Assembly (NCBI GenBank): GCA_015501055.1
Contig: JADNYV010000030.1
Location: 62,001-126,000 of the forward strand
Source: Mucidula mucida
Taxonomy: Eukaryota > Basidiomycota > Agaricomycetes > Agaricales > Physalacriaceae
DNA: 64,000 bases
Direction of reading: 5' to 3'
Made by a program: the position numbers and the translations under genes
The notes under the pieces: generated by a model
What the model saw: only the letters and a program-made list of their open reading frames with translations
The model's database searches: none
What the model was told of the DNA's origin: nothing
Part shown: positions 11,262 through 23,375 of the stretch, piece after piece
Layout of the letters: the number at the start of each line of letters is the position of its first letter
How positions within the stretch are numbered: the stretch's first letter is position 1

Positions 11262-12508
11262 ATGTCCTCATCTCGGCATAGTTGTTTTCGTCCTTGTATC
11301 GACCTCCATGATGGTCAAGTCAAACAGATAGTTGGCGGAACTCTCTCCGATGCCTCCCCTAGCACGCTCAAAACGAACTTTGTTGCAAGGTTGAAACTCT
11401 AGCCTAGATCTACTTCTCCTCTCACTCAAGAGAAATTGCAGCCAGTCTCCGGCGGAATTTGCTGAGCTATATAGAAAACACGCTTTGAAAGGGGGGCATG
11501 TCATAAAACTGGGCCCAGGGAACGACGACGCTGCACGAGCGGCATTAGCTGCTTGGCCTAGTCACTGCTTTAGCTAATTGGAACGACGCGATTGCTGAAG
11601 ATAACTTGTCTAGGCGGTCTGCAGATTGGTGGCGGAATCCATGACAAAAACGCGCAACAGTGGCTCGACGCGGGTGCTAGTAAGGTAGCTTGTCTTCTCC
11701 GATTCTGGCGCAAAAAAAAACTGAACATGAGGAGGTCATCGTGACTTCATTTCTCTTCCCGGAGGCAAAGTTCTCTTTGGATCGCTTGAAAGCCGTCTCC
11801 GATGCTGTTGGGAAAGACAGATTGGTGGTGGATGTCAGGCGCGTACCAACTAACCATTCCGCCTTTCATCGCGTCCTAAAAACGTATGTACCTTAGCTGT
11901 CGCCGCCGCGACGCAAAGTGGTTTGTAGCGATGAATAAATGGCAAGATATCACCGACATGGAGGTGTCGCAAGGTATCTGTACGCGTTGATCGCATGTCT
12001 GGTTTATTCATCGAGTTCTGGATAGCTTCGCTGGATCTGCTATCAGAATATTGCAGGTAAACATGTGCGATGATGCCGTTGTCATCGAAGGGAGTCTCAT
12101 GCGAATATAGCGAGTTTTTGGTTCATGCAGCCGATGTGGAGGGTCTATGTCAAGGGATCGACGAAGAGCTAGTGTCACGTACGTTTCCCCTCTTTCTTAG
12201 AGAAAGGTTTTGATTCATTATCATCCTCAGGACTTGGAGAGTGGGTATCATTACCGACTACATACGCCGGTGGCGCTAAAGGTCTGCTGGGAGTTTTCGG
12301 CATGTCCAGTTATTTAATTTGTGCTAGCGATTGAGGATCTCGATCTTGTTGACCGACTCTCCAATGGGCGAGTAGACCTGACCTATGGAAGGTAGATTAC
12401 TTGAATCTTCCGACGACGCTCACTTCTGACTTGAGGTACAGTGCTTTAGATATATTTGGTGGTACTCTTGTCAAGTTTGAGGAGCTAGTGCACCGAGAAC
12501 ACAGCTAA
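11262..12508 (+). CDS. HIS6: ProFAR isomerase of histidine biosynthesis
   Basis: Known role: the TIM-barrel enzyme that isomerises N'-(5'-phosphoribosyl)formimino-AICAR ribonucleotide (ProFAR to PRFAR), step 4 of histidine synthesis, in the cytosol. Seen: the ATG at 11262 gives [20 protein letters not shown] then KQIVGGTL. Later exons give [117 protein letters not shown], and [19 protein letters not shown] to the stop at 12506-12508. The catalytic Asp pair and the phosphate-binding GG segments are in place, and length is about 265 residues. Exon starts include 11262, 11433, 11614, 11735 and 11897. Odd: keeping frame after VVDV at 11838 needs a GC-AG intron (AG|GCGCGT), since no GT donor gives the conserved SCRRRD sequence. 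Confidence 0.95.
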
Positions 12509-12767
12509 TATGTACCACTATAAATTACAACTGGAAGTTCCGCGACTGCGAGCGATGCTAAGTACCGACTGAGGCCTGATGCCGAGCAATTCGGCAAAAG
12601 ATGCCGAGGGATGAATGCGTGGGAATCATCATTACAGTTGTGAATAAGGTTTGGTGTGCTCTTCCGATACCAAAAGATTCTCCTCGTCGAGCTCAACGTC
12701 CTCAAGGTAAAGACTTGTGAATGCTGTGGAAATTGCGTTGACATTGTCATCCAGATCCTATTCGACC

Positions 12768-13294
12768 ATGCCCGGAAAAGTCAAGGCCTACGAACTCCAA
12801 TCCAAGTGCGCTTATGGCCATCGCGAATTGTCGACTGGATGTATTGACGGGCGCTACTTAGGTCAAAGAATGACTTGTCCAAGCAATTGTTGGAGCTCAA
12901 GAATGAGCTGCTGACTCTGCGGGTTCAGAAAATTGCTGGCGGCTCGGCATCGAAGCTCACAAAAATGTGCGTGTATTATGCTGGATAACTGCGATGCAGA
13001 TACTGATGGATATGCAGCAACACTGTGCGCAAATCGATTGCCCGGGTGATGACCGTGATGAACCAGAAGGCGCGCCAAAATCTACGGGAGTTCTACAAGA
13101 CCAAGAAATACCTTCCTCTTGACCTGCGGGCGAAGAAGACACGGGCGATCCGGCGGAGAATGACCAAGGTATGTGCTCAGCATGCGGAGTTGATTTGTAC
13201 TGACTGTTTGCAGCACGAAAAGTCGCTCAAGACGGCAAAGCAGGTCAAGAAGGACCAGAACTTCCCGATCCGCAAGTACGCAGTCAAGGCATGA
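12768..13294 (+). CDS. RPL35: 60S ribosomal protein L35 (uL29)
   Basis: Known role: a component of the large ribosomal subunit near the exit of the peptide tunnel. Seen: four exons (12768-12805, 12862-12966, 13018-13168, 13214-13294) join to 124 residues, the usual length. Sequence blocks are [79 protein letters not shown] and [20 protein letters not shown], ending KYAVKA. All introns are GT-AG. The gene starts 260 bp after HIS6 on the same strand and has its own promoter interval. Confidence 0.97.
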
Positions 13295-13804
13295 GAGTAG
13301 ACTACCGTTTTGTATGCGTATGCACTATGCCATGTCCTTTGCTTGTACTTAGTCCTCGTTTCATGTCATTGTCTGTTTTATTTTAATTTGCAACAATGCG
13401 CACCGTACGACTTTTGAAGCCGACATTCAGGAGAAATCTTGATGTGCCTACTTGGAAAGGAAACAGGCACTTTACCCTCCACCGCCATCGTTTCCTCACC
13501 GCCGTCTCGTCGCCGTCCGATTCACCTATTTTACTCTGCGACTTGGGTGGCAGCGCTCTGCTGACTTTACTCTCCCACCACCACCACCAGCGACAAGCAA
13601 CTATTCACATATTTATTCTTTATTTTCGCCACGAATCTTAACGACAATCACGACATGGTGAGTCTTCCATCAGCTTCGAAGCAGGGATGGCTAGATACCA
13701 GTCGTCGGTGGAGCCAAGTCCTCACCACGTGCGTTCTGTCGCATGCAATTGCAGAGTCTAATATGCCTGCCCATCATTGACGACTTGGTTTCCTTGCCAC
13801 CATT
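13295..13804 (+). promoter_or_regulatory. Upstream region of the kinase gene, possible 5' UTR intron
   Basis: A 510-bp spacer after RPL35. A strong donor (ATG|GTGAGT at 13654-13661) and an acceptor (ATTGCAG near 13749-13755) suggest an intron in the leader of the downstream kinase gene. An ATG at 13654 immediately precedes that donor. If used, it would start a different frame, so I prefer the ATG at 13805. A short CCA-rich run lies near 13575. Confidence 0.35.
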
Positions 13805-16071
13805 ATGGCCCCGGGCTCGCGCTTTGCAAAACGCACCAGTTCTGACAATGTTCTTTCCAAGCCTCAGCCAAAGGTCCTCACTCGTTCACCCCCGTCTTCC
13901 GGCTCACCGCCAGAACGCCCGAGAGAGCCTTATCCCATTCCCAGCAGCAACCCGGCCAGCCAGTATACCCTCCTCGAAAAACTCGGCACCGGTAGTTTTG
14001 GAACCGTCTACAAGGCTATGCACAATGAGACGAAGCAGATTGTTGCAGTCAAGCAAATAGGTATGTCTGCGTACAATGTGGTGCTGGCCATCCTCACAAT
14101 TTCGTTAGACCTCGAGGATTCAGACGACGACATATCAGAAATACAACAGGAAATTGCCAGCCTCGCCCAGTGCGACTCGGAGTATGTGACGCGCTACTAT
14201 GGCTCTTTCGTCGTTGCCTACAAGCTGTGGATTGTGATGGAATATCTCGCTGGCGGCTCTTGTCTCGATCTTTTGAAACCAGGGCCATTTTCCGAGGCAC
14301 ACATCGCCGTCGTCTGTCGTGAGCTTCTACTCGGTCTCGATTATCTGCACACCGAGGGTACCATCCATCGCGACATCAAAGCAGCCAATATTCTTCTTTC
14401 ATCATCCGGAAAAGTCAAGCTCGGTGATTTCGGCGTTGCAGCTCAGCTCACTAATACGCTTCGCCACACCTTTGTCGGTACGCCGTTCTGGATGGCGCCA
14501 GAAGTCATTCGCCAGGCTGGATACGACGCGAAGGCCGACATGTGGAGCTTGGGCATTACGGCAATTGAGATGGCAAAGGGCGAACCTCCTCTCTCCGAGT
14601 TCCACCCCATGCGTGTCTTGTTCCTCATCCCAAAGGCCAAGCCGCCTGTCCTCGAAGGCAACTTTACGCCCGCCTTTAAAGAATTTGTTAGTCTTTGCTT
14701 GACAAAGAACCCACATTCTGTAAGTGCAGGCGGAATATCATTCTCCCAATTACTCAATGTGCTTCAGCGTCCTACGGCGAACGAGCTTCTCCAGCACCGA
14801 TTCATTCGGGGCGCCAAGAAGACGTCTTATTTGACTGAACTCATCGAGCGGTACCAAGACTATCGCTCTAGGTCACCGACGAAAGGGAACCGCCAAATGT
14901 ATCAGGCTACAGTACGCAACAGTCTCGCTTGGGACACGACAGCATCTATGCGCAGTGACTGGAATTTCGACACAATACGGTCGACAACGTCTGCCATGGG
15001 CACTTTCAAGTCAATGGCAAGAGATCTTGTTAATACGTCTTCCGATATCACAGAGGATGGAGAGTATTCGGACAACGAAGGACAAGGATCGATCGACACT
15101 GGTGGCGCGACCAAGGGTAGTGATCCTGTCTATACTGGTGGGTTAGGCATCAACACTGCGGCTGCCCACTCTACCGTTATCATCAAGCCAGAACACACGA
15201 GTCCTGAATCTGAGAAGGACATGGCTGTATTACTGGCGTCTAGTGATACATCCCCAGATGCCGAGGCGGCTTCGAATGAAGCTGCACCACCTGCCTATAG
15301 CGGCTCATTGCGAGGTTCGCGTCGCTCTTCATATGCAGCTCGTCACGCTGCTGCGGGCACAATTATGAAGGAGGGCGATTTGGGAAATGGCATTGACACT
15401 ATTCGACCCATCAAGAAGGTGGATACCGCTGGCTCCCTACGCCTATCAGCTGAGTATGTAGGTAGTATGCGTAGAGAAGGGAGTACGTCTTCACCGACGT
15501 CACCGACTTCTCACAAACGCGGGGCCAGTGAGGTTGGGAGGGCTGGGAAATCCATTGTCGATGATGTGGTGCAACCTATATTAGAGAAGGTTAGTGTCTG
15601 ACGCTAGTTACTGGTCATACTGATCAACTCTTTGCAGGCTATTGCCGACGACATGGATGCTAGGGAGATTGAATCGCTAAGCATGATTTCTCGTGGGTTT
15701 GCAGAGCTGAAAGATGCAAACCCCGAGCTTGCTTATAATGTCGTCTTGGATATTCTCTCTGGTATCAACGAGTGCGTACTTCTCATTCCACGAACTTGCT
15801 CAAACTGACTCTTTGTAGCAATTCTGCTATCCGACAACATATTCAGACCTCAAGAGGTTTGTTCCCTCACAAGCGTGTCATTCGCAGAAGTGAAATGACA
15901 GCAAAGGGGCTCATTGTAACGGAGGTGCAGGAAGATGTTTCCGGGTTGCCTTCGACATCGAATTCTCTGCCGAAAGTCGAAGACCCGGCTGCGCGCAAAT
16001 CACCCATATCAGAGCTTCTGTACATGCGATGGCTAGAAGGATTAAAGCTCAAATGGCCGAGTTTAACCTAG
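13805..16071 (+). CDS. Ste20-family germinal-centre kinase (GCK-III type)
   Basis: Known role: GCK-III kinases (fungal Nak1, Kic1 relatives) work in the NDR/MOR pathway for cell polarity and wall integrity. Seen: the N-terminal kinase domain has the glycine loop [11 protein letters not shown], the lysine in VAVKQI, the catalytic loop [15 protein letters not shown] in KLGDFGVAA, the activation segment [11 protein letters not shown] and subdomain [15 protein letters not shown]. It ends with [14 protein letters not shown] Ser/Thr-rich linker follows. The C-terminal segment [23 protein letters not shown] is typical of Nak1-like proteins. Introns: 14061-14108 and 14720-14767 (each 48 nt, open in frame), 15590-15637 and 15772-15818, all GT-AG. 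Because the first two are open multiples of three, retained forms would stay in frame. The stop is at 16069-16071; length is about 650 residues. Confidence 0.9.
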
Positions 16072-17079
16072 CCGCATGCTTCTATCCCTGTCCTTCCTGC
16101 TCCATAGACTTTGGCCGTCTAGCAATATTTGATTCGACAAATTTAATGGTATTTATGTCCTGGACTTCACTGTAGCTTATCACACATCGCGTTCGGTTTG
16201 GTTTGGTTCTGTTCTAGTTGTATGTTTTGCTTTCATCTTTGACTCCTCTTTTCTGTTTGTTGGCATGTCGCTACGGTACTATCATGACATCTCTCGATTA
16301 TCACGACATGACCTTACGCACATTTACGATCCAGTTTGGATGACTATATAATGAATAAACATGATATGCCTTTGTTCAGCTGGAAAGGAATTGAGTAATG
16401 GTGAAGCTGATCGGCGCGTGGAAGCTATCCGCATGTCTTCTGTTTGTGTCCCATGTGTAGCGCGCGGATCGGCTCCTTTCATTGCTGAAAGTAGAGTACG
16501 GTGGCGCTCAAAGCGAATGAAGGAACTGCGCAATGAAAAGCGCGGCAGATCAAAGCTACAGGATGACCACGAAACTCGCTAGGTTGTTCACCCTTCGAGT
16601 CTTAGTTATTATTGTTCGGCGTGGTGCTCGTGCAAAAAGAAAAGGCTAAAGCAAACGGCAATCATGATCATGATCGACTACATAACTCCATTAGTGCTGA
16701 TATCGATGATGCCGGGCTTGTTTAAATCAATGTGGCGTCGAATTTCCGCCGCACCGTGTGATGTCAATCAATGTCCTTGTCATTGTCAAAAGAGATTCTT
16801 CTCTCCTTTTCGCACGCCCAAAAAATGACTGCATTCCTGAAAAAGAGACTGGTCCGTAAAACTAATGTGAACCGCTGATTCTATTTTCAAGTGTCTGATT
16901 CAAACACCCCCGTCTTGGTAAAGCACTGTAGATACAAGCAAAGTCCTTCGTGTCGTTCATAAGAATACTCGATGTGTAAGAAATGAGAAGATATAAATAT
17001 AGTCAGGATATGATGAGTAAGTGGGTGATTATAGAAGTCGTTAAGAGTTCTATCAAGTAAAAAAATGAAGTCCGCCTCG
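16072..17079. other. Convergent 3' spacer
   Basis: About 1 kb between the convergent kinase and chitin deacetylase genes. It is AT-rich near both ends, as expected for 3' untranslated regions. An open frame on the plus strand near 16361-16582 has no domain, and I do not call it. I see no repeat or RNA gene. Confidence 0.5.
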
Positions 17080-18763
17080 CTATGCCAATGTCGTCAGCGC
17101 CGAAGCTAATGAAATCAGGAGCGTCGCTGAAAGAGTCCATGAATGGCTGGGTATTGACCACGAGCCGGCGGCGGAGTTGCCTGTTTGTGATGATTGAGAG
17201 CCGGCAGCTGTCCCTGTCCCGGTGCCAATGCTTCGCGTCGTGGATGCGGACGTCGTAGAACTGTACACATACGTCAGATCAGCTGAAGAAGATCTGTCGA
17301 TTGACGTACCTAGCCGAAGTCGTACTTGACGCGCTCGTGGAGGTCGAAAAGTCGCCGAGAATATCACCAAACTGAACCGTCGAGTCATCGCCAGTGCCGT
17401 CCGAGTTCTGATAAGCACTATCGGACTCGATCAACGCCAAGGACTCGATCTCCCATCCATTGGACTTCATGACAGGGTACGCGTTCATGAACGCCTGGAC
17501 GGTGTCCTCCGTGAGCTCGTGTTCCAAGATGACCAGACCTGGACTTTTGGGTCCTATTGACCTGTCAAGACATTTTCCACACATGTGGCGTAGTACTCAC
17601 CAGTCAGCCATTGGGTCATGGAGGCATTGATCGCGTCCATAGTCGTGCCACCAGTAGCCATGCTCCAATCCTCGGTACTAAATTAAATTTCGTTGATCAG
17701 CATATACCCCCATGCGGTTACGAGATGAACGTACTCCTGATTCCAGATAACGGTGGTCAACCCAAGAACCTGTGCACAAAAAAAAACGCGTGTCTTCAGT
17801 GAACAGGGGTCGGAGCGCCGGATGAAACGCATACCTCTGAGGCTATGGCGCGCACTCGGTTGTCAGAGTCGCCATATGGAGGCCGCCAGAACTTGGGGAT
17901 GCGTCCGCCTGTAGAGTTGCGGATAATCTCCATGGTCCATCCAAGCTGCGCGGAGGATTTAGAAAGCGCGATCAGCCAAGAGATATGTGATGAATACCTG
18001 AGCAACAACATCCGCGTTGCTTAGACCCGTCATGTACGGATGGGTGTAGGTGTGCACCGCGATATCGCCGCCTTGCTCGTAGATACGCGTGAACGCGTCC
18101 GGGGTGTTGCGAATGTAGATGCCGATAAGGAAGTGCGTCGCAGTTATGTTCTCCGCATCCAGAAAGTCGAGCAGCTTAGTCGTGCCCTGATTAAAATGTC
18201 AAGGGTATGATTACCATCTAGTGGCGGCGAGGGCTTACCTGCGAGGGACCGTCGTCAAAGCTGATACCGATTTGACCCTCCGGCGCATCCCACACGTCGT
18301 CTTCCGCACGGCACTTGTATGTGGATGAACACACGACGGGACCAGTAGGATCGAACCCGGTAGGATACGTCGGGTTCGTGCCAGACGCGGTAGTCGACTG
18401 GGGAATGTCGGGAATCTTCCCAGCGGCTACTGCATCTGCGAGGGCATCCTTCCATGCCTGAGGCATATCGTTCCCACTGGGCATCGCAGCGGGAAAGGAG
18501 TTTGTCCACTCTGTCAATCCCGCGTTAACACAATCCGCCCCTCTCGAAGAAAAACACATACCCTGCGAGCCGACATCAGGATAGTCCGTCCCGTCCCCAG
18601 GCGGCGCACGTCCAAAGAGCTTGTGCACCGGGTGGTCATCGTCGTGGAACCATTTACCGGGGAGAACGCGTTTGCGCATGACGTGCTCGTGATCATCATG
18701 ACGGGGAAGAACAACAGCTCCAGCCAAAGCGGCATTAACGACCAGCAGAAGAGAAAAAAACAT
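17080..18763 (-). CDS. GPI-anchored chitin deacetylase
   Basis: Known role: a CE4-family enzyme that removes N-acetyl groups from wall chitin to give chitosan. Seen: signal peptide [18 protein letters not shown], then a pro-region, then NodB motifs in order: motif 1 [11 protein letters not shown] (catalytic Asp pair), motif 2 [12 protein letters not shown] (metal-binding His residues), motif 3 [16 protein letters not shown], and the later LGWTMEI and [13 protein letters not shown] with the catalytic His. The C-terminus has a Ser/Thr/Gly-rich stalk and a hydrophobic end ([17 protein letters not shown]), which indicates a GPI attachment signal. Several GT-AG introns interrupt the gene, one just after DVGSQ. 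The start at 18763 is chosen because it opens the signal peptide; the longer upstream frame is not a signal. Inference: a plasma-membrane or wall enzyme. Confidence 0.92.
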
Positions 18764-19390
18764 GGTCGCGGAAGAAGAAGAGGGGAAGAAAGAAAGATGA
18801 GCGGCTAGGATTGCCCCCACAAAGCGCCCAATTTGACTGCCACAAGTCAAACCTTGTCTTTCGTGCTTCAACCTGTACCCCCTGAAAGGGGCGGTCCACG
18901 CTAGTTTCAGATCTCCAAAAAGTCGGATCACCGGCACCCCATGCCCGCCAATCCCGCTGTGCAAATCCCTTGCCTCTTACTCAGCCTCTTGCGGCGATAT
19001 GGCCCCACTCTTTTCAGTGTGAATGCTCCTTCATTCGTCCTACCAGAAAAATCAGTTTAAGAGTCCATACCTTCATTCTAATAAGCGCCCATTGCGCTTA
19101 TCTCGCTTGCGCCTCAATCCCGATCATACCGGTTCTCCAAGACATATTAGCGCGCTCAGAAAACAACGTTCCAAAAATCCCCATGTTCGACGGTCTTTTC
19201 GGGTAGCGGCAAGAGAAGGCCCAAAGATCTTCCACCTGTCTCTCTCACCTTGCGCCACAAGATAGACATCTCGGAGAATAGTCTGAAAGCTGTCTGATTT
19301 GAATAGTACACTAGCGTTACATAAAAGTTCTTCCCTTGCACACGAATAAGTTATCTATGAAAACAATCTACATGACTAGTACGGACCTTC
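18764..19390 (-). promoter_or_regulatory. Upstream region of the chitin deacetylase gene
   Basis: A 627-bp spacer between the 3' end of the TFIIF gene and the start of the chitin deacetylase gene, both on the minus strand. A purine-rich run (GAAGAAGAAGAG, read on plus) sits directly upstream of the start. No gene is supported. Confidence 0.4.
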
Positions 19391-21470
19391 CTACGAAGCA
19401 GGCGATGGTGCTGAGGATCCAGCGCGATACTGTGGGCGCAGGATCAACACACCCTCCTGCAGACTGGCAACTTTCTTGACCAAGGCCGTAAAGTTGGCCT
19501 TTTTCGCGTCGTTTGTCAGGTAAGGCGTGAAATGATGGATGCATTGTCTTGTCGACGCGTTCGGCGTGTTGCGCAGCCACTCTACCAGCATCCTGTCTTC
19601 CAGCTCTACGCCAGGGGACACATTCAAGGTAGATTTCTTCTTCTTCTTGGGCTGGCTGCCGTTCTGAGTGGCGCCATTCGTTTCCGAGTCTGCTTTACGC
19701 TTCTTCCCATTAACGGGGCTAGCAGCCCGACTGCCGCCCACAGGACTCGTGGCGCGGCTGTGCGGGACCGGGCTAGTCGCGCGACTCGCCAAGGGGCTGT
19801 TCCCGGGACTACTAGGCCGGACCTTTGAAGGCTTTGGCTTTGGACTTGTCGCACGTTGTGCAAGCAGGGAATGGCCACCCAGAGAAGGCGACGTCGCACG
19901 AACATCAGATGCCGGCGGTTCGGTTGGCTGAGTTGCTGGCGGCTGAGATTGAGGTTGACTTGGGTTCGATGCTTCGCTGTTTTGAGTCGAGGGTTGGGTC
20001 ATTGGAGGAATGACCTCTTCTTCGTCCGAGGACTCTTCCTGAACGTCACATAAATTTGTGTTTTGTTGAGGGAATAGTGAAAACATACCGAACTCGCATA
20101 AGGGTTCTTGGAATCATCATCGTCGCTTTCGTAGGCGTCATTTCCTTCGCGGTTCCGGATCAGCTTCTGCATACGACGCTGCTCCTTCGTCACTTGAGGG
20201 GTATCCTCGTCGTCCGAATCATCAATGTAACCCTCTCTGGTCTTGTTGGCCGCCTTGTACTCTTTCTTGAGTCGCTCCTAATAAACGTGATTAGGCAGCG
20301 CCACAATCAGGTAGTGACAACAAACCTCAAGCTCTTTAGCCTCTTCGTCATCATTGTCGACTTGCATCTTCTCGTCATCATCGGCAAATTCTTCCTCGTA
20401 GACCTGCTCCTCCATATCGCCCTCTCCTCCATACTCTTTCTCTTTCCGTTGTCGATCGCCATCTTCATCGTCTCCAAAGAGATTGTTCATGCCATTATCA
20501 ACCGTCTTTAATCTTCTACCACCGGGGCCCAAGCTCTCGCCGGACGTGTGTACGAGAGAGTTCCCAAAGTCCACCGAAGTTCCTTCCGCTTCGGCCTTGA
20601 ACATGGCTGCAGTCTGCTCTGACGGACCACGACCCGTTCGCTGATGTAGCCATACAGTGGGATCCCGTTTCTGGTGTTTCTGGTACTGCACTGTGTGTTA
20701 GAGACGCATATGATTGATAAAAGACGTTGGCATACAGCAGACTCCACCGTGACGGTGTCAGTAGGCAAATCGTGCTTGAGCTTTTTCTGGAACTTGTACC
20801 ACCGATGGGCGGGCACGAATTTGAACACGTCGTTGGCGGCGGGCATAAAGAAACACTGTGTCTCCGCCTTTGTGGTGTCATCGAGCTGAGCTTGCCATAC
20901 TTCTTGGCCGGAGCTGTCCTCCATAATCCACGGATAGCGCTCCTCCTTGCGCAGTTGCTTGAGATGTTCGGGGACCAGAAAGACCTGCCGCGTCTTTTTC
21001 TGGAATTTCTTCTTGCCCGCGCCCTTGTCCTTTGTTGCCGCTCCGTCCGCTGCCGCAATCCGCCCCTCTGCATCGACCATGACCGTCTTCCCGTCTGGCC
21101 CAATTACTGGCTTCCCATCGAGACCCAGCATGGGCTTTACTGGCGGCCCAGTAGCGGATGCGTCCTCGCCGCGGTGCAGGTCTTTGCGGTTGAGCTTTAT
21201 CGGCGCCTGCCATGTTAAAATGTCGATTGGCTTGCGCGAATCAAACTTCATAACGTCGTATTTCCAGCCATTTAGAGCAGACGAATAGAGTTTAAACTCG
21301 GTGAATGAGCCGGATGGGAGGTCGAGACCATTGTCAGACGGCGCCTGTGTTGTTTTTGGCGGTGGCGGACGCGGTTTACGCGGAGAACCGTTTGTCGGTG
21401 TCGGCTGTGCCTTGACGGGCTTCTTCTTCTGGTGAAAGAGCACGCTTTCAAGGTTCTTTTTTGGCGCCAT
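19391..21470 (-). CDS. TFG1: Transcription initiation factor TFIIF, alpha subunit
   Basis: Known role: the RAP74/Tfg1 subunit of TFIIF, which binds RNA polymerase II and acts in initiation and elongation. Seen: the N-terminal dimerisation half reads SFTEFKLYSSALNGWKYDVM, then KPIDILTWQAPIKLNRKDL, RQVFLVPEHLKQLRKEERYP and AANDVFKFVPAHRWYKFQKK. The next exon begins YQKHQKRDPTVWLHQR. An acidic central region follows (FGDDEDGD, EEEFADDDEKMQVDNDDEE), then KEQRRMQKLIRNREGNDAYE. The C-terminal winged helix reads EDRMLVEWLRNTPNASTRQC and ALVKKVASLQEGVLILRPQY. Odd: between the acidic region and the winged helix are six copies of a phosphosite-like motif, RA[TA]SP. The start is the MAPKKNLESVLF ATG at 21470; an upstream frame extension lacks support. 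Introns are GT-AG; one acceptor is TGCAG before YQKH. Confidence 0.93.
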
Positions 21471-21696
21471 GGTTGGGGTATGATGGTGGTTGTGACCAAA
21501 GGAGGAACAATAGTCATGTGCAAACAAAGGCAGTCATTTCAGTCAGTCACGTTGTGAGTGAATTGTATAAAATGTGCTACAGGTACATTACATTACGGGT
21601 GTATTCTGCAAGTACCCAACAAAACAACGAAAACGAAAAAAGGATCAACAAAAGTGAAGAAAAAAAAAAAAAGAGTCCAAGGCTCGCAAAATATGG

Positions 21697-23206
21697 TCAT
21701 GTAGGAGGGCCATTTCCGTTTTGAGATGACATTGGCTGGCCTGGAGGGTACATGCTCTGCGAAGATGGTGGACGAGAATGCGGTGGTGGTGGTGGATGGC
21801 CAGGCTGCTGCGGCTGCATGGAGCCTGGTGGTGGTGCGAGTGGATACGGCACGCCAGGCGGATACACAACGCCTGGATGCTGGCCTGCTCCTGGCGGCGG
21901 ATACGGCGGCAATCCACTGCTCGCCCGGGCCATATCGAGCTCATGCCGGAGCACATCGATCTCACGGACCATGTTCTGGTGTTCATGCTTGAGTTGGCCA
22001 ACGAAATCGATGGCTAGAGAATAAGATAAAGCGTGCCAAACAGAGGGTCGGACACACCTTTGCTCAGAATCTCCCACTTGGACGCCTTCATGCCTCTATC
22101 TGCTGGTAACTGATCGCGCAATTCATCAAAGAGCTCCTTCATTTCTTTACGCCGTTTGCGCTCGGCTAGCTTGTGAGAGACCCGTAGTTCGGGGGAGCGG
22201 GAATAGGGCGTCGCGCCGGCCTCCTTTGAGAGTTTGCTGGAGCCGGGCGGGGATGGGGCAGAGGCGGAATCGTCGTTGGTGTCCTGGCGCGACGGCGGAC
22301 GCGACCGTGAGCGCAGCGCTCTGCTGCCTGTCGTCGGCAGGGCTGGCATATCGTCGGCAAGAGACATACGCCTAGGCTCTTGGGCGCGGTCTGGTGGAAA
22401 ACTGAGGGCGGGCATGATGACAGCGGCGCCATCGAATGGGCGCTGTGGGTCGTGGTTATGATTTTGCATCATGGTAGTCCACGTGAAGGTTGAGGGTGGT
22501 CGGCCAGGAGACTCTGATCCGGAATATGCCGTGCCGAGCCCGCCACTGAACGAGAACGGCCCGCCCCGGCTGTCCGCCGAGTTGCGCCTATCATTCAAGC
22601 TCAGTGCAGCTATTCGCGACGTGTCGACCGCCGAGCCCCGCCGCTTCGGTGCCGGCGTCTCGTCGAGCTCGTCAACGTCCATCCGCTCCGTGTCGCCGTC
22701 CTGCTTTCGCTTCATGCCGACGAGGCGTGCCGGCGACTCTTGGCCCACCGCTATCGAGTGCCGGCGCATGGAATAGTCAAACGGCCCTGGCTTGCTCGGT
22801 AGCCCGTCCCCTGCAACGTGACGGTAAGACGGCGCCTCTCCTTCTCTCGATGATACATACCTTGTACCTCATTCTTCTTTTTTTCAGACGCGCTCGACGG
22901 CCCCTCCAGAGACGGCGACCGCAGAAGCCTCCGTAGCTGCGAACTTCCCTGCGACGCTTCTCCAAAAACAAACGGCGACTTGGGTCGTAGCACGTCCTTA
23001 GGCGAGTACAGGTTTGTTGTTTTCGCAGCATGCAGCGATGGGTCTGTAATCGAGCCTCGTCTCTGTGTCTGCAGGAATTCCAAAGGCGCCAAAGGTGCTA
23101 TAGGCGACTGCCGAAATGACGATTCCATCTTGCTCGGAGGCGATGTGCCTTTTGCTCCCGCTTCTCCAATGTCAGAAGGGTTTGCCATCGTCGACACAAG
23201 CGACAT
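21697..23206 (-). CDS. Basic helix-loop-helix transcription factor
   Basis: Seen: the ATG at 23206 ([17 protein letters not shown]) starts a disordered, Ser/Pro-rich N-terminus. After a GT-AG intron the protein continues [19 protein letters not shown]. The basic region and helix 1 read [20 protein letters not shown], followed by [20 protein letters not shown]. An intron interrupts the domain, and helix 2 continues [20 protein letters not shown] with a coiled-coil extension. The tail is rich in Pro, Gly and Gln and ends NGNGPPT. The basic region has the His-Glu-Arg-type DNA contacts (H...ER.RR) expected for E-box binding. Inference: a nuclear regulator with unknown targets. About 440 residues. 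The gene lies 170 bp downstream of ELG1 on the same strand. Confidence 0.88.
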
Positions 23207-23375
23207 TGGGCGAGGGGCCCAAATTCCGTCTCTTTTCCTTGGGTTATATCGATGCAGTCAAGTACGTTAACAACCAACCAGCTGTATCTAATCCATACAT
23301 ATTCTAAATTCTATTTGACTTCCCCGCAACGTGGATTACTCTACACGTGATGATACCTCCCTAAATATGGTTACA

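Noticed and set aside
20056..20511. Hydrophobic plus-strand frame of 151 codons over the TFIIF gene
   Set aside because: It is the complement of acidic Asp/Glu codons of TFIIF alpha, which read as Val/Ile/Leu; a shadow frame.
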